Shown here piece by piece: positions 1 to 12,000 of a stretch of 64,000 nt of DNA. The notes under the pieces were generated by a model, which searched no databases, was not told the DNA's origin, and saw only the letters and a program-made list of their open reading frames with translations. The DNA is from Symbiodinium natans. Its lineage: Eukaryota > Sar > Dinophyceae > Suessiales > Symbiodiniaceae. Every line of letters begins with the position of its first letter. The stretch's first letter is position 1. Both the position numbers and the translations under genes were made by a program. The stretch covers positions 41,001 to 105,000 of the forward strand of contig CAJNDS010000521.1 in the NCBI GenBank assembly GCA_905221605.1. Direction: 5' to 3'.

Positions 1-80
1 CATGGGACCGAGCATAGTGCAGCATGTGAATCACTGCGTTGGCGTAGCAAAGGTTATGTGGATTAGTTAGTGCGAGTGAT
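1..80 (-). other. Cysteine-peptidase (USP/C19-like) Cys box at the window edge
   Basis: In the giant frame the last residues visible read LTNPHNLCYANAVIHMLHYA. The spacing N-x-x-N-x-C-Y-x-N matches the Cys box of ubiquitin-specific proteases, with the nucleophile at C4515 (plus 47-49). The His and Asp boxes would lie outside the window, so the assignment rests on one motif. Some LINEs carry OTU or Ulp1-type cysteine proteases, which makes a peptidase at the end of this polyprotein plausible. Confidence 0.45.
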
Positions 81-3000
81 CTAGCATGAGGCTCATTGGT
101 TATACGATCGCGGGTGCGCCATGCCAATAAAGAGCCCTCCACTTTTGTCCCCGCGCCCGCAGTCCCATGTTTCCCCCTTGACGGGATGCCTACTTGACCC
201 TGTTTCGGTGTACTCTTCACTGGTTGTTCAGTGGTCGCACTCACCGAATGCCCCAAAGCCCTATCCATGCTGCCTTTGTCCCTGTTCTTAGTGCAAGCCG
301 GATCATTCAGAGTGCTACGGGGTTTTTTCGCTGACATGGCATGGACGGGGGCTGAAAAGAAATTGCGGACGCCTGTCTGCAGTTGCTCCTTCTCAGTCTC
401 TTTTTGACTGAGCATGGGGCGCGGAGTCCGCTTTCCCCCGAATTTCTCTTGCTTGCTTTTTAGATCTGCAGTCTCTCGAGCTCCTTGGTGAGCGTCGTCT
501 TGCCCACTCGCTCCCGTCTCAAGCGTAGACCGATCAGCTTGCCCGCGCAGTTGTTTGCCAAGAGGTCCAGGTCGTGGTAAACGGCTGCCGCCTGTTGATG
601 GACGGTGAGTGTCAGGACCATGGTGATCACTTCCGCCTGCAGGTCCGGCTTCAGTGGTCGTAGGCTTTGGAACCGGTGCACCGTGTTGTCCTTGGCGGTG
701 TTTGTGATGAGCTGGTTGACTGCCTTTTTTGCGTCCTCGTGAGTGAGGTTGTCCCGACTTGATGGTAGCGCCTTTTTCTGTACCGGGTTCCACTCGTTGT
801 AGATCCACTGGAGCGGAGACCGCGTTGCCCATCCTGCTGTTTCTGCTACCTGTAGTACCTTGGCGTCGGACTCGATTTTCTCGAGGCGTGCTTTCCATTC
901 CATGAGTAGTACTCCCCATAGCGTGGCCCTCAGCGAGGTGTTGACCGTGCCTTCCTCGAACTTTGTGTTCCATGTTGCGCTGGCCTGGATCAACATGGAG
1001 ACAATGCCGTGGTTCGTCGTGTCCAGGAAGAACACGTAGCTCCGGTCTGCCTCCAAGATCGTCAGTTGGTGCTCGTGTCTGAGTGCTGTTTTGACCAAGG
1101 TTTTCAAGGCCGTTCTCACCGTCTCCTCGTCCAGCGACTCCAGGTCCATCATCAACTCGTCTTCTGCTTCCTGATCCCGATCCCGTTTTGCCTTGGGAGC
1201 TGCCTTGCCTGCGCCCTTGCCCATGCCCTTTCGATACTTTTGCGGCGTCCCTTGCGGCAGTCTGTGTCTGACGGACGCTTGTCTCTGTGGTGTAGGCGTC
1301 GTCGCCAGTGGTGAGCTGAGGCCCCACACTGCCGCCATCTGTTGCTCCGGCGTGGTCTCCCCTGACGTGGAGGTCATGGTACAGGCAGAGCTGCAGCAAA
1401 GGGAGGCACTTTCGTCTGTGTTCTCGAGCAGACTTTGGGAAGTGGACATTGCACCAGCAGCAAGGTCGCACAACGTGTGCTTGTAGCAGTGTTTCGGATT
1501 GAGCTAGACTCTGGACAAGCTGTTTCTGAGAGTCATGCCGCTGCGCCATGTGTCGTCGCCAGTGTTGGATGTCTTGCACCTGTTCACCGCATAGGAGACA
1601 TCGTGTCTTGGCAAGCATGGACATGTGCTGTATGTGCAATTGCATCTCATCTTGAGTAGGTGATTTGAGGTAAATCGCAACGTCCATCCCTGGGTGTGGT
1701 ACAGGCCATACTGCAGGGAGCTGGGTCTCAGGTGAAGCGGAGGCCGCCTGTCTGCTGGTCCTTGCAAGTATCAGCTGAAAAAGAACTGGGCATTGAGAGC
1801 AATGCCGATCTGATCCGTGCACCATTCTGTCACACCACTCACATGTATGGTCCCTTTTGAAGAGGTGCTTGAAGGCCTGGCATGAAGTGTGTATGTCTGA
1901 GGTGATATGCCGTGCAAGATTCGTATGCACTCTCTGGATATGCGTTTTAATCATGCCGGCATCAGCGATCCAGCGGCCACAGAAACCGCAGTGCTGTTTG
2001 AGGTAGGTTTTGTGTAATGCTGCTTGGGTGCATATTCCCTCATGACTGTGAAGCAATGCCAGTGTCACTTCGTTTTGCAGGAGCGTGCTCTCCTCAGTCG
2101 TGTTGTTCCGTGGTTCGTGTTGCCGCTCTTTAGGGTCAAGAGGGGTATGTGGGGTGTCGATCTTGTGTGGAACAGGCTCTGTTTCTTTAACAGTCTTCGT
2201 ATCCTGCTGGCTATTGTTGTTCGAGTCGCTGAGCTGTTTGGTGTGCCAACCGCATACATTTTGCATGATGTGCCCTTTTAATGCACCCCAGTCATACAGC
2301 TTCAGAAGACAGTGTTTGCATTGTGGCATGCCCGCAACAGAATGTTGTTCGGGTTTGTAGTCAATACTGAGTTTGTTGGCTTGAATCTGTCCGTGTCTGA
2401 GCGCCTGGTGTTGCCTAAGGGCTTTTTGGGTCGGGTAGTATAGGCCACATATGGAGCAGGGATGTTGGCTAGAGCTGGAGAGTTCCACCAGCGTCACAGT
2501 GCGTTGTTCCACCGCATGGCTGGCAAGTTGTTTGTGTAGCATTTGCCAATACTCAAAGGTCTTAGTTTCGCACGTGGCAGGATCTCCTCGTCCTTGTTGC
2601 ATAGCATCAAGTTTGCGCGCAATGCGTTCCGTCAGCATGTGTACAGGATCCTTCAGGTTGTAGGTTTCTCTCAGCGTCTGATTACTCACCTTGGTGAGGT
2701 GAGCTGGCATGCCTGTGACCGCTCTGAGTTGGCGGTGAAACCACGCCCTCAGCTTAGTTATCATTTGGCCAGAGAAGGGAGTAGTCAGCAGACCATAAAG
2801 CGCACTGTTTACCACGCAAGCCTGCCAAACCCGTACTCTGTGGTGCCTGGACAATCCCTTGCGTGATCTGATGCTTTTGCGAAGTTGCGTAACTTTCGCC
2901 TCAGCTTCAGCAAGCCTAAAGTCAAGTGTATGGCCGGTGCCCTCTTTCAGTGTGAGCTTGGTGCCAAGGTAAGTGATGGATTCACACATCGGTATAAGAT

Positions 3001-6000
3001 GTGTTTGTGCTCCATCTTGTAGTTTCCAATGCGCCTGGTTGCGAACTATAACCGTGCGGCTTTTGACAAATTTTTCAAGTTGCGCTCCCTGGACCCGAAT
3101 GACCAAACTGGATTTATCCGGATTAACCTTGAGCCCGTATGTTTCCAACATGTGAAAAAGCGCCACTATCGTCTCCTCCATTTGCTTGGCATCATCCACC
3201 GTTTTGAGAAGCCAATGGCCTAAATGGTCATCGGCGAACAACGTGAATGGAAGCTGCAGCGGCGTTTGACCAGCGGGAGTAAGATCCCAGAGTAACTGAG
3301 ACGACAGCACGGCCCATAGGGCTGGTGCTAGTCGACATCCCTGGCGAATTCCTTGCGTCGTGCAGATGTCTGTCCGGTGAAATTTATCCCTGACCTGGTA
3401 AGCAGCCTGCTCGTGGATGGCGGTGACGGTAGATCTAAGGTCAGCATCAACCTGGTGGAGCGCCAACGCTCTATCTAGTTTTGCACGGTTGACACGATCA
3501 AAAGCTTGGCTGAGGTCGACTGACAGGAGGCACCCTCCTGATTCGCCTTTGACCTGTCCAGTTTCTTTGCGCTGTCTCGTCAGGAACCTATTCCCACCCA
3601 AGGCCTTAAGACTGTCCTTGATGTCATGTATGCATGCGTTGACCCTTGCTAGCGCATCCGACGTGTCCCGTGCCGGAAGGTATGCATACTGTGGAGTGTG
3701 AGTAAGGCTGGCGCAGGCCTGCATCAGTAGCTGATTTTTGATGTGGCCTGCAAACGCCTTGCCATCCGGTCTGAGTAGGCCTATAGGTCTGAGAGCAGCT
3801 GCGGTGGATGGAGGCTTATGCGGCTTGGGAAGGAAACACAACTGAGGGTTCTTCCATGCATCAGGTAGTGCAGAGGTTACCGGCTGAAGTCCTTTGGCTA
3901 TGCAGGCCATGGCTGGCGCCACAATTGTCGCGCAGGCCTTCCACGCTGTGGCCGGAGCGGAGTCCGCAGGCACGGCCTTGCCTATAGGAGTACATTTGAG
4001 CTGTGTCGTCCATTCACAGGCAGTCAAAGGCATGCTAAGCATCTGGCCTGGTCGAGTGGGAGATGCCGCCGGGGGAGCGAAGAGTTGTTTGCAGTGTTGG
4101 ACAAGTGCTTGGTGTTCCTGGTGCAGAGACATGGGTGATCCATCCGGGTGCTTAAGCATGATCCTGGGCTTGGGCTGCCAGGGCAGGAGTCGCTTGACTG
4201 CACCATAGAGACGCTTCGTGTTATGCGTCTGAGCGGCCCTTTCAGCTTGCTGTAAGTGCCCCAGTGCTATGGCCCGTTGATTCTGTAGATGATATTGCTT
4301 GCTCTGCCGTCCTGCCTTGTTGAAGAGGAGCACCCATTGCCATGTGCGAAGCACTCCTGACAGGGTGAATGGCTTGCATCGCTGAAGATCCCTACGTCTC
4401 TGCCACATGTGGTAGACGCGGGCAGGCAGTGTGATGGTCGAGCCACCTACTTCGTCAGGGTGGGTCAACAGCTCTTTCCACGCAGCGAAGATGGCTTTGC
4501 ACTGTGCTTTGGTTTGGCCTCGATTGGTGTGTGCTGATGTAGCTGTTGGGAAGAGGTCAGAGACCTCACGCAGTAGTGTGTGATTGATGTGATCTGCAGT
4601 CAGTGGGAGGCCGTTGTTCAAGCTGTGATTTATCTCCAACTCCACTTTACTCTTTAATTGTGTGATTCGGTGATCCTTCTGGCGATACGCGTAGTCAAGG
4701 TCATGTCTCGAGTATTGTAGTTCCTGTTGCATTTTGGCCTTGGGCAAGTGGAAGTGCTTGATGATTCGGACATCAGCAATGAGGGCCGAGTGTGTGAGCT
4801 CTTTCCACGCCCCAAAGGGTGCCTCTTGTTTGACTACTTGCTTCGCTCTGGTGTCAGCACTTGGTGCGCGCACAAGGATATAGTCAATCTGTGAGTTGCC
4901 CGTACGGGTGTGGTTGGTGCATGGGTCCTTCATATGCCAAGTGTTTAGAGCAACCAGGGCGTTGTCTTGTATGAATCTTGGAAATGTGAGTGGGTCAAGG
5001 GCTTGGTGATAGGCCGAGCGGTTCACGCGTGTCCCGATCAATCCGTTTACTGCGTGTACCTCTGAGTTAAAATCTCCCGCTAGAATCAGGGTATCTCTTC
5101 TAGCCATGCCCTGTATTGTGGCAGTGCACTTATCGAGCAGGGTTTGCCGCCTCTGTTTGTTTTGTTCCGGATCATCCGTGTGTATCCAAACATGTTGGTA
5201 TATGTTAAGTGTTTCGATGGCTGCCTCTTTGTGGCATACCTTCACTCTTAGAACTCTGCCTGGGATTATCTCCTGGTAACGAACCATGGAGGCATCGTAA
5301 CGAGGATGAACCAGTGTGAGCACACCCTCTCCCCGTTTTGTTGAGGAGCCAACTGCCATCCAGTTATCAACCTTGAATGCGCAAAAGGCAGTGCGATGCG
5401 TTTCCTGTAGGAATATGAAGTCATACTGCAGGCCCTCTCCACCAAGAAACGCCTTGACTTCACCCCAGAGGAACCCGCTTAGGCTGTTAACATTGATGGA
5501 CAGGACCTTGAGACGTTGCTGCGCCCCACCTCGTGGTCTGCAAGGAGGTCGGCGTGGTTTGGCCGTCGTTAGGCTGGGCATGGTTGCAGTGTGGAGACCC
5601 AACTGACTGCAATGCATAAACCTCCCTCGATATCGAGTGTAGCCAAGTGTATTCTGTGTACTCTGGTGTTGTGCTCTCTGAAAGCTTCTTTTTCGTCCCA
5701 CCTGAGTGGTGACACCTGCGGCCCCGAACACCGGCGCCGTTGTTTCGCCAGCCACTTGCTTCCCCACCAGGGATGCGCGAAAGTGACGATCAGTTGTTGT
5801 GGGTCCCCCCGCCCCGTGGGAGACGGGAACCCTCACCCCCCCTACGCGTGTGATGCGGTGTGTCATCCAAATGAGTGCGTAGAGCCCGGACTTGGGACCG
5901 GGCAAGCTCAGTCCAGGTGTAGTTGTGCACGTCTGCTCAGGTATTTTTTGTTTTGGTTTAGACTTTTTTGCTGACGTCGATTGCCTTGTACTCAGGCTGC

Positions 6001-9000
6001 TGATCTTATTAGTGTGTTGTTGTAGGAGGTTCCTAATGTGTTGCGCCTTTGTGGCAAGCCTGAATAGTTTTTGTAATGGATAAGAAGTGCAGTTTCGGCG
6101 CCTCCTGCCTCGTAGGTGTCTGCGTCTGACGGTCGGTCGTAGTCGCCATTTGCGACCTCGTCTACCAAGGCAACTGCGCGCATTTGATGTGAAAGGTGTA
6201 CAGGCAGCAGTTTGTGTCGCAAGCTGATTGCATGGCCCTTTTTTGCTGTCGAGAATTGACAGTGGCACCTCAGGACGCGGAGACCGCTTGTCCTGTGCAT
6301 CTGACACTCCTATCCACGGCTCGAGGAGCTCTTCGAGCGTGTCGAGCGACTGCCGCCAGCTTAGGCGGTAGTAAATAGCATGTGGGATTCCTTGCATTAG
6401 GTCGTGGAGGTGCCTCGCTGCCTCCCCGTAGATGGCCAGCAGGGCAAGACTCTCCACCGTCTGTTTCTGGTACAACGTGTAGAGATAGCCCTCAACCGCG
6501 TCACCCAGCTTGCCCGCCTGCCTGCGTGTCCAGACATTGGGGTGGCTCTCCGGCCTTGTCATCAAAGCCGCTGTGAGCGACCAAATCCAGTTTCCGCAGG
6601 CGGGCATGTTCATCGGGCTGGTGTGATACGTCGCATGATGCTGCCTGAAGTAGCCGTGGAGGAAGTTGTGGAGATCGTCTCCATGCGGAATGAGCTTGAC
6701 CACTGCAGATTTCGCTTCCTGAAGTAGGCGCTGCTTAACGTGTCGTACCTCCTCTGGTGCTTGTGCTAGGAGTAGATGGGGCCGTGGTTCCACTGTACTA
6801 GCCCTCCGTGCAGCAGACGATCGTTGTCTTGCTTCTGGTCGTGGTTCATTGGTATTGGACCTCCTAGCTGCAGTCGATCGCGGATTGGCCTCTTGCTCTC
6901 CAAGGCCCTGGCTCGAAGCAGCTGGCATCTGTGTCTGCGGTGCAACGAGGAGATCAAGAGTAAGTGGAGGCTCCGCCTGCTTTTTGAGGGTTGTGAGCAT
7001 TGGCTCAGGTACCAGGCCGACCACGGGTGAAGTGTGGAGACCACCAGCTTCACCAGAGTTAGAAGGGCCTGCCCCCTCTATGTGGTCGATGGGGAGTGTT
7101 TCTCCACTCCCATCTTTTCCATGAGGTCCATGTCTCTCCTCCCTCCTGTTCATTGTCTGCTGCTTGTCCAGCCCTGTGTTTTCCGCCTCAACTGTCACGG
7201 CTGTGGATTCATTGCGGTCGAGTATCGCCAGTGTCAGGACGGGGTGCGAGGACCGCATGTCCTGTGTAGACGCTGCTCCTATCCATGGTTCGAGAATCTC
7301 CGTGAGCGAGTCAAGTGACTGCCTCCAGCTCAGGCGGTAGTAGATGGCGTGCGGGATTCCTTGCATCAGGTCGTGGAGGTACTTTGCAGCCTCCCCATAG
7401 GTGGCCAGCAAGGCAAGGTTCCCCGCCGTCTGGCTCTGGTATAACGTGTACAGATATCCCTCTACCGCGTCGCCCAGTTTTCCCGCGTGGCTACGCCTCC
7501 AGACGTTGGGGTGGTATTCCGGCCTTGTCATCAATGCTGCAGTAAGCGACCATATCCAGTTCCCACACGAGGGCATGTTCACCGGGTTGGCGTGGTACGT
7601 TGCATGGTGCCGCCTGAAGTAGCCGTTGAGGAAAGTATGAAGGTCGTCTCCATGCGGAATCAGCCTGAGCACTGCCGATTTCGCTTCCCTAAGTAGACGG
7701 TGCTTGACCTCTCTCACCTCTAGTGGCGCTTGTACCAGGAGTAGATGGGGCCGTGGCTCAATGGTACTAGCCCTCCGGGCTGCAGACGATCGTGTTCTTT
7801 CCTCGGGCCGTGGCTCTATGGTGCTGGATCTCCTAGCAGCAGATGACCGTTGTCTGGTCTCCTGCTCCTCGGAACATCGGCTCGATGCAGTTGGAGCCTT
7901 CATCGGCCCTGCATCGGGAGAATCATGATCAAGTGGAGGTTCTTCAATCTTCTGGATGGTAGTGAGTGTCAACCCGCATGTTGAAGTGCTCGCAGGTGAG
8001 GTGTGGAGACCACTAACCTTACCGGAGGCAGGGTAGTGCACCCCCCCAACAGGAGCATTGGAGGAGGCACTGTCACTTCCAGGCTGGAAAGAAGAGCTTG
8101 GGTGCTCAGCCTCCTGGTGCGTCGTCTCCCGTAGATCCAGCCTGGAGGTCTCATTCGTCGTTGTCGTGGGTGTGGACCGCTTGGCCTCTTTCCTTCTCGA
8201 ACTTGCCGCAACGCCGGTAGCCAACTCGTTGAGTAGTCCCTCCATGGACTGTGTTCGTCTTGTTGCGGCCTGCGTATTCATGACGTTCACCCCCCATCCC
8301 TGTGCGTCTCCATCTGTTGCCTTGGTACCGTCCGAGGTCTGCCATTGCCATTCCTGAGAGTGTGGAGACCACCAACTCCAGGTATGCCACCAGTCACTTT
8401 CGTCTCCTCCGTCCTGCTGTTGTGCTTGTCGACTTCTGGCTCGTTCTACTGCTTCCTCACGCAAGGCTTGTAGGTGTCCCGTAGGTTCCGCACCTGTCTC
8501 TCGGAGCCGGCTTGGGAGTCGTCGTGCTGATCTTTTCTGTGAGCTTGGTGACGGCATTGCAGTTTGGATCGAGGTATTTATAAGTAAGGTCCATTCATGT
8601 GTCGGGTGGGGCCTGTAGGGGTAAGTGGATTGTCTCTGGCTGACAGGGGCAGTCTCAGGAGAAGGTATCAGGGTTTGTATGATACAGCAGTGGCGGCGAC
8701 TCAGGTACTGTATTTGCTTGGTCCATGTTATGTCCTGCGGTCCTTCAGGAATGTTAGCTTTATGTATATGCATCAATTTCTCCTGGCATGCACTGCGTCT
8801 GACCCTGACAGAGATCCCGACCATCGAGAGGAGGAGACTGGTCGTTGTCTCAGGCATTGCGGCCTTGCATAAGAGCTTAGCCGGGCTCATCCACTTGCTT
8901 AGATGAACGCTGTGCACTGGGATGCAGCGTGGCTCAGTTGCAGTGTGCCGTGGAATCAGGCTCCCGGCATTGATCATTGCTCGGTTGGCCTGGGCAGCGG

Positions 9001-12000
9001 AAAGCATACATGCATAGTAGTCATGTTTAGGGCGTAGGGTATGCAGTGTGGCTTGGCTGCGCATCATGTATCCAAGCTTATAGGAATGCCTACTGACACG
9101 CCCTGCGCAAAGAGCTCTTGCTTTGGTTTTCCGGCGCGGAGCCCGCATGCCGTCGTTGGCCCTCAATAGGCCCGCGTGCACATCCCTGAGGCTCGGTGGC
9201 CCATCTGCGGTTCTTGACAAGATTCTCTCTCCGCTCTTCAGGATAATCACGGCGTGGATGAAACGAGCTGGGAGGACCTTTTGTGTGCCGATACCCTTTG
9301 TGAGATAGACCTGGTTGCCGCTCTTGTAGAACGTGCACCCCTCCGCCGCAGCCTCCTTCGGTAGGATCGCGAGTGCAATGTTGCATGTATTTCTCATTCC
9401 TGAGATAGGACGATCAGTCGGCAGCCCCTCCGTGAGGTGTATGTCATTTCGCTTGCGGCTCGGACCACCCGCCAACAGTCCACTTTGGACTATCTGGCTG
9501 TAGGCATCATCGTATGTGCCGTGATACAGCTCCTGTGGCAGCAGGCGTCTGGGCACTCGCACTTGGAAGGTGGAGTTGTCTATGCCTTCCATGGAGTGGC
9601 CCTGTGCCGCTCTGATCCACTTTGCCCCTTCCCGCCGGACCACTTCGAATCTCTTCTTGTCGCTCTCCTCGACCACTTGCAGGATTTCGTGTTCCTGTGC
9701 ATGCAGCGCCTTAAGCTTGTGCGTGTCCAGAACGGCACGGAGGTCAAAGAGGGCATCTGCTCTCACCTCCAATCCATGCCTTGCTCCAGAGTGCCTCAGG
9801 ACGTCCGTGAGTGCTTTCGATATGGCCGTCTTTCTTCGTCGCGCCAGCGGTGGTCTAGGCGGTTCCCCCCGCTTGCTCGCGTTTGGGCGTTCGCCCGAGG
9901 TGGGCTGTGGCGGATCTTCTCGATGTCGACGGCTGCTTGCTGCCTGAGCGGAGACCGCTGTCAGGTTGCGATTGTGCGCTGGTATGGGCACCGTGTCCTG
10001 CTCCGTGTCCTCTTCTGGTTCAGAGAGTTCTATGATGTAGTCCATCTCCACCATGTCTTCCGAGCTGGCCTTCTTACGTCTCTTCGGGTGGAAGCGCACT
10101 CTGCTACTACTTGATGGCTCTTCTCCAGGTTCGTCTTGATGCGTAGCTTCGTGGAGTGCGGAGTCCGCTGTACTCCTTTGCCTCTTCTGCGCCTTTGCCA
10201 CCGCGGCCTGTCTGAGGGCAAGGAGTTTGCCTGTGGGCGCAGCGCCCGACTGGCGTAGTCTTGTGGGCAAACGCCGAGATGACTTCTTCTTTGAGCTCGG
10301 ACTGGGCCCCATGTTGCAGGCAGGCGCATTGGCAGGAGTTAAAACTAGTATCCCCGGTGCTGGTCCCTGGAACCGTGTAGTTATGTGATTAGAGTTCAAG
10401 GCGACGCTGTGGGTGTCCCGACCTATCTCAAGTTCAGTCTCTTGCACATAATCTTCAGTGTAATTACGGAGGCCGAGGTCAGGTGTAAGAAGTGGAAGGC
10501 GAGGGGCTTGTGCTTCCGTCAGGGCGGGTCTTATGGTGGGGGGGAGGAATGGGCATGAGCCAAAGTGTGCTCCGATTCGATGGCTGAACTCTTGTTCTGC
10601 ATGTGTGTACGTAAGGATGCAAACCAGCAGCTTCGCAAGGCAATTGAGTGCCCTGCTGGGTGTGGAGACCACGTTCCCAGTGTCGATGGGATCGTTGCGC
10701 CGTCTCGTGGATGTGTCAGCCTGGGCAGGTGGAGGTCGTGCGTGCATTCTGATGGGCTGTGGGGTTGTGTATGTTTTAATGGCATACCATATCGTTGCAG
10801 CACAATTACATGCACAGCTGTGATCTTTTGTGAACAATCCGATCTTAGAGGCACTCACGCATGCTCTATTGTAATCAGATAATAGTTCTTGTTTATTCAC
10901 AGCATCGATCTGTTGGCGGTCGGCGCATGCATTGAGTTTGCTATGAATCGCATAAACTGGGTAGCTCTCTTCGCGTTTGAGTGTCCAGCTGGGTGTGGAG
11001 TCCACCTTCCCAGTTGCAACGTGCTGCTCGTGTTGCGAGTGGGTGTCCTGCGCAGAATATCGTGCAGCCCGATAAGCACCCGTGTTGCATGCCCTAGCAC
11101 TCTTGTCTGCCGTGCACATCAGGACTGTACGCTCGCATGCACTCTCATATGCTCGAGTGGGCGGCCGGTTGGAGCACCTTGGCCCGTCTCCATCAGATTC
11201 CTCACTTTGTACATCCGGCGTGGACGCAATTTGTCCAGAGGCCTCTCCACTGTCTGCCAATGTCCCGCCTATGTCTTGCAGATTTGCACTATTGTCTTCA
11301 GTCTCAGAAGCTCCAGCAAAACCTGCTAAGAACTCGTCTAGGTCTGTTGTTTCCGTGGTGAAAGGGGCGGAGGCCGCATTCCCCTCCGGTCCTGTCACTG
11401 GTGTTGTCGGCATCGGCATCTCGTGTCCTGCCGTTGTCCCGGTAGTCGCCGTCTCCAATCGCTGCGCCTCAAAGCGTGCGACCAGATCTACACCCCGAGG
11501 TTCTCGTAGGAGATCCGAATGCTGCTCCTCTATCTTGTTCACCAGCCTTGATTTCAAGGGGTCCGGGAGCTGGCGTATCTGCTCAAGGAAGAAGCTCGCT
11601 CGCGCAAGGTCACTTACTTCCAGTGATGGTTCAGGAAGGGCCCGTAGGAGAGATGCTTCTTGATCATTCTGTGCAACGTCAAGGAAGCGAAGCCACGTGG
11701 TGTTTACCTTTTTGGTAGAAGCATCATGTTCCACTGGTTGGTGATCTTGGGTGCGGAGTCCGCCTTCCCTTTCACTTTCCTGTGCATTCACCACTTCTAT
11801 GGGCTCTTCCAGGAAGTGTGCTGTGTCATCTTCGCCCTCCGTGTGAGTAGACTTCGGCACGACAATCGGAACTGCAGCTGTTTGCATGCAGACGCACGGC
11901 TGCTCAAGACAGTAAATGCACATCATGCTGGCAGTGGAGTCGCCAGAACCTCCAGATGTCTGCCTTTCGTGGGATTCGCCAGGTAGCCTGCTGTGCAGGG

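Noticed and set aside
6995-7015. Possible relict of the dinoflagellate spliced leader (GCATTGGCTCAGG)
   Set aside because: Only a short part matches the leader, it lies inside the LINE frame, and no donor-type GT context follows.
9437-10114. 225-codon plus-strand frame
   Set aside because: It is antisense to the KptA-like part of the giant frame. The minus strand has recognisable motifs and this one does not.
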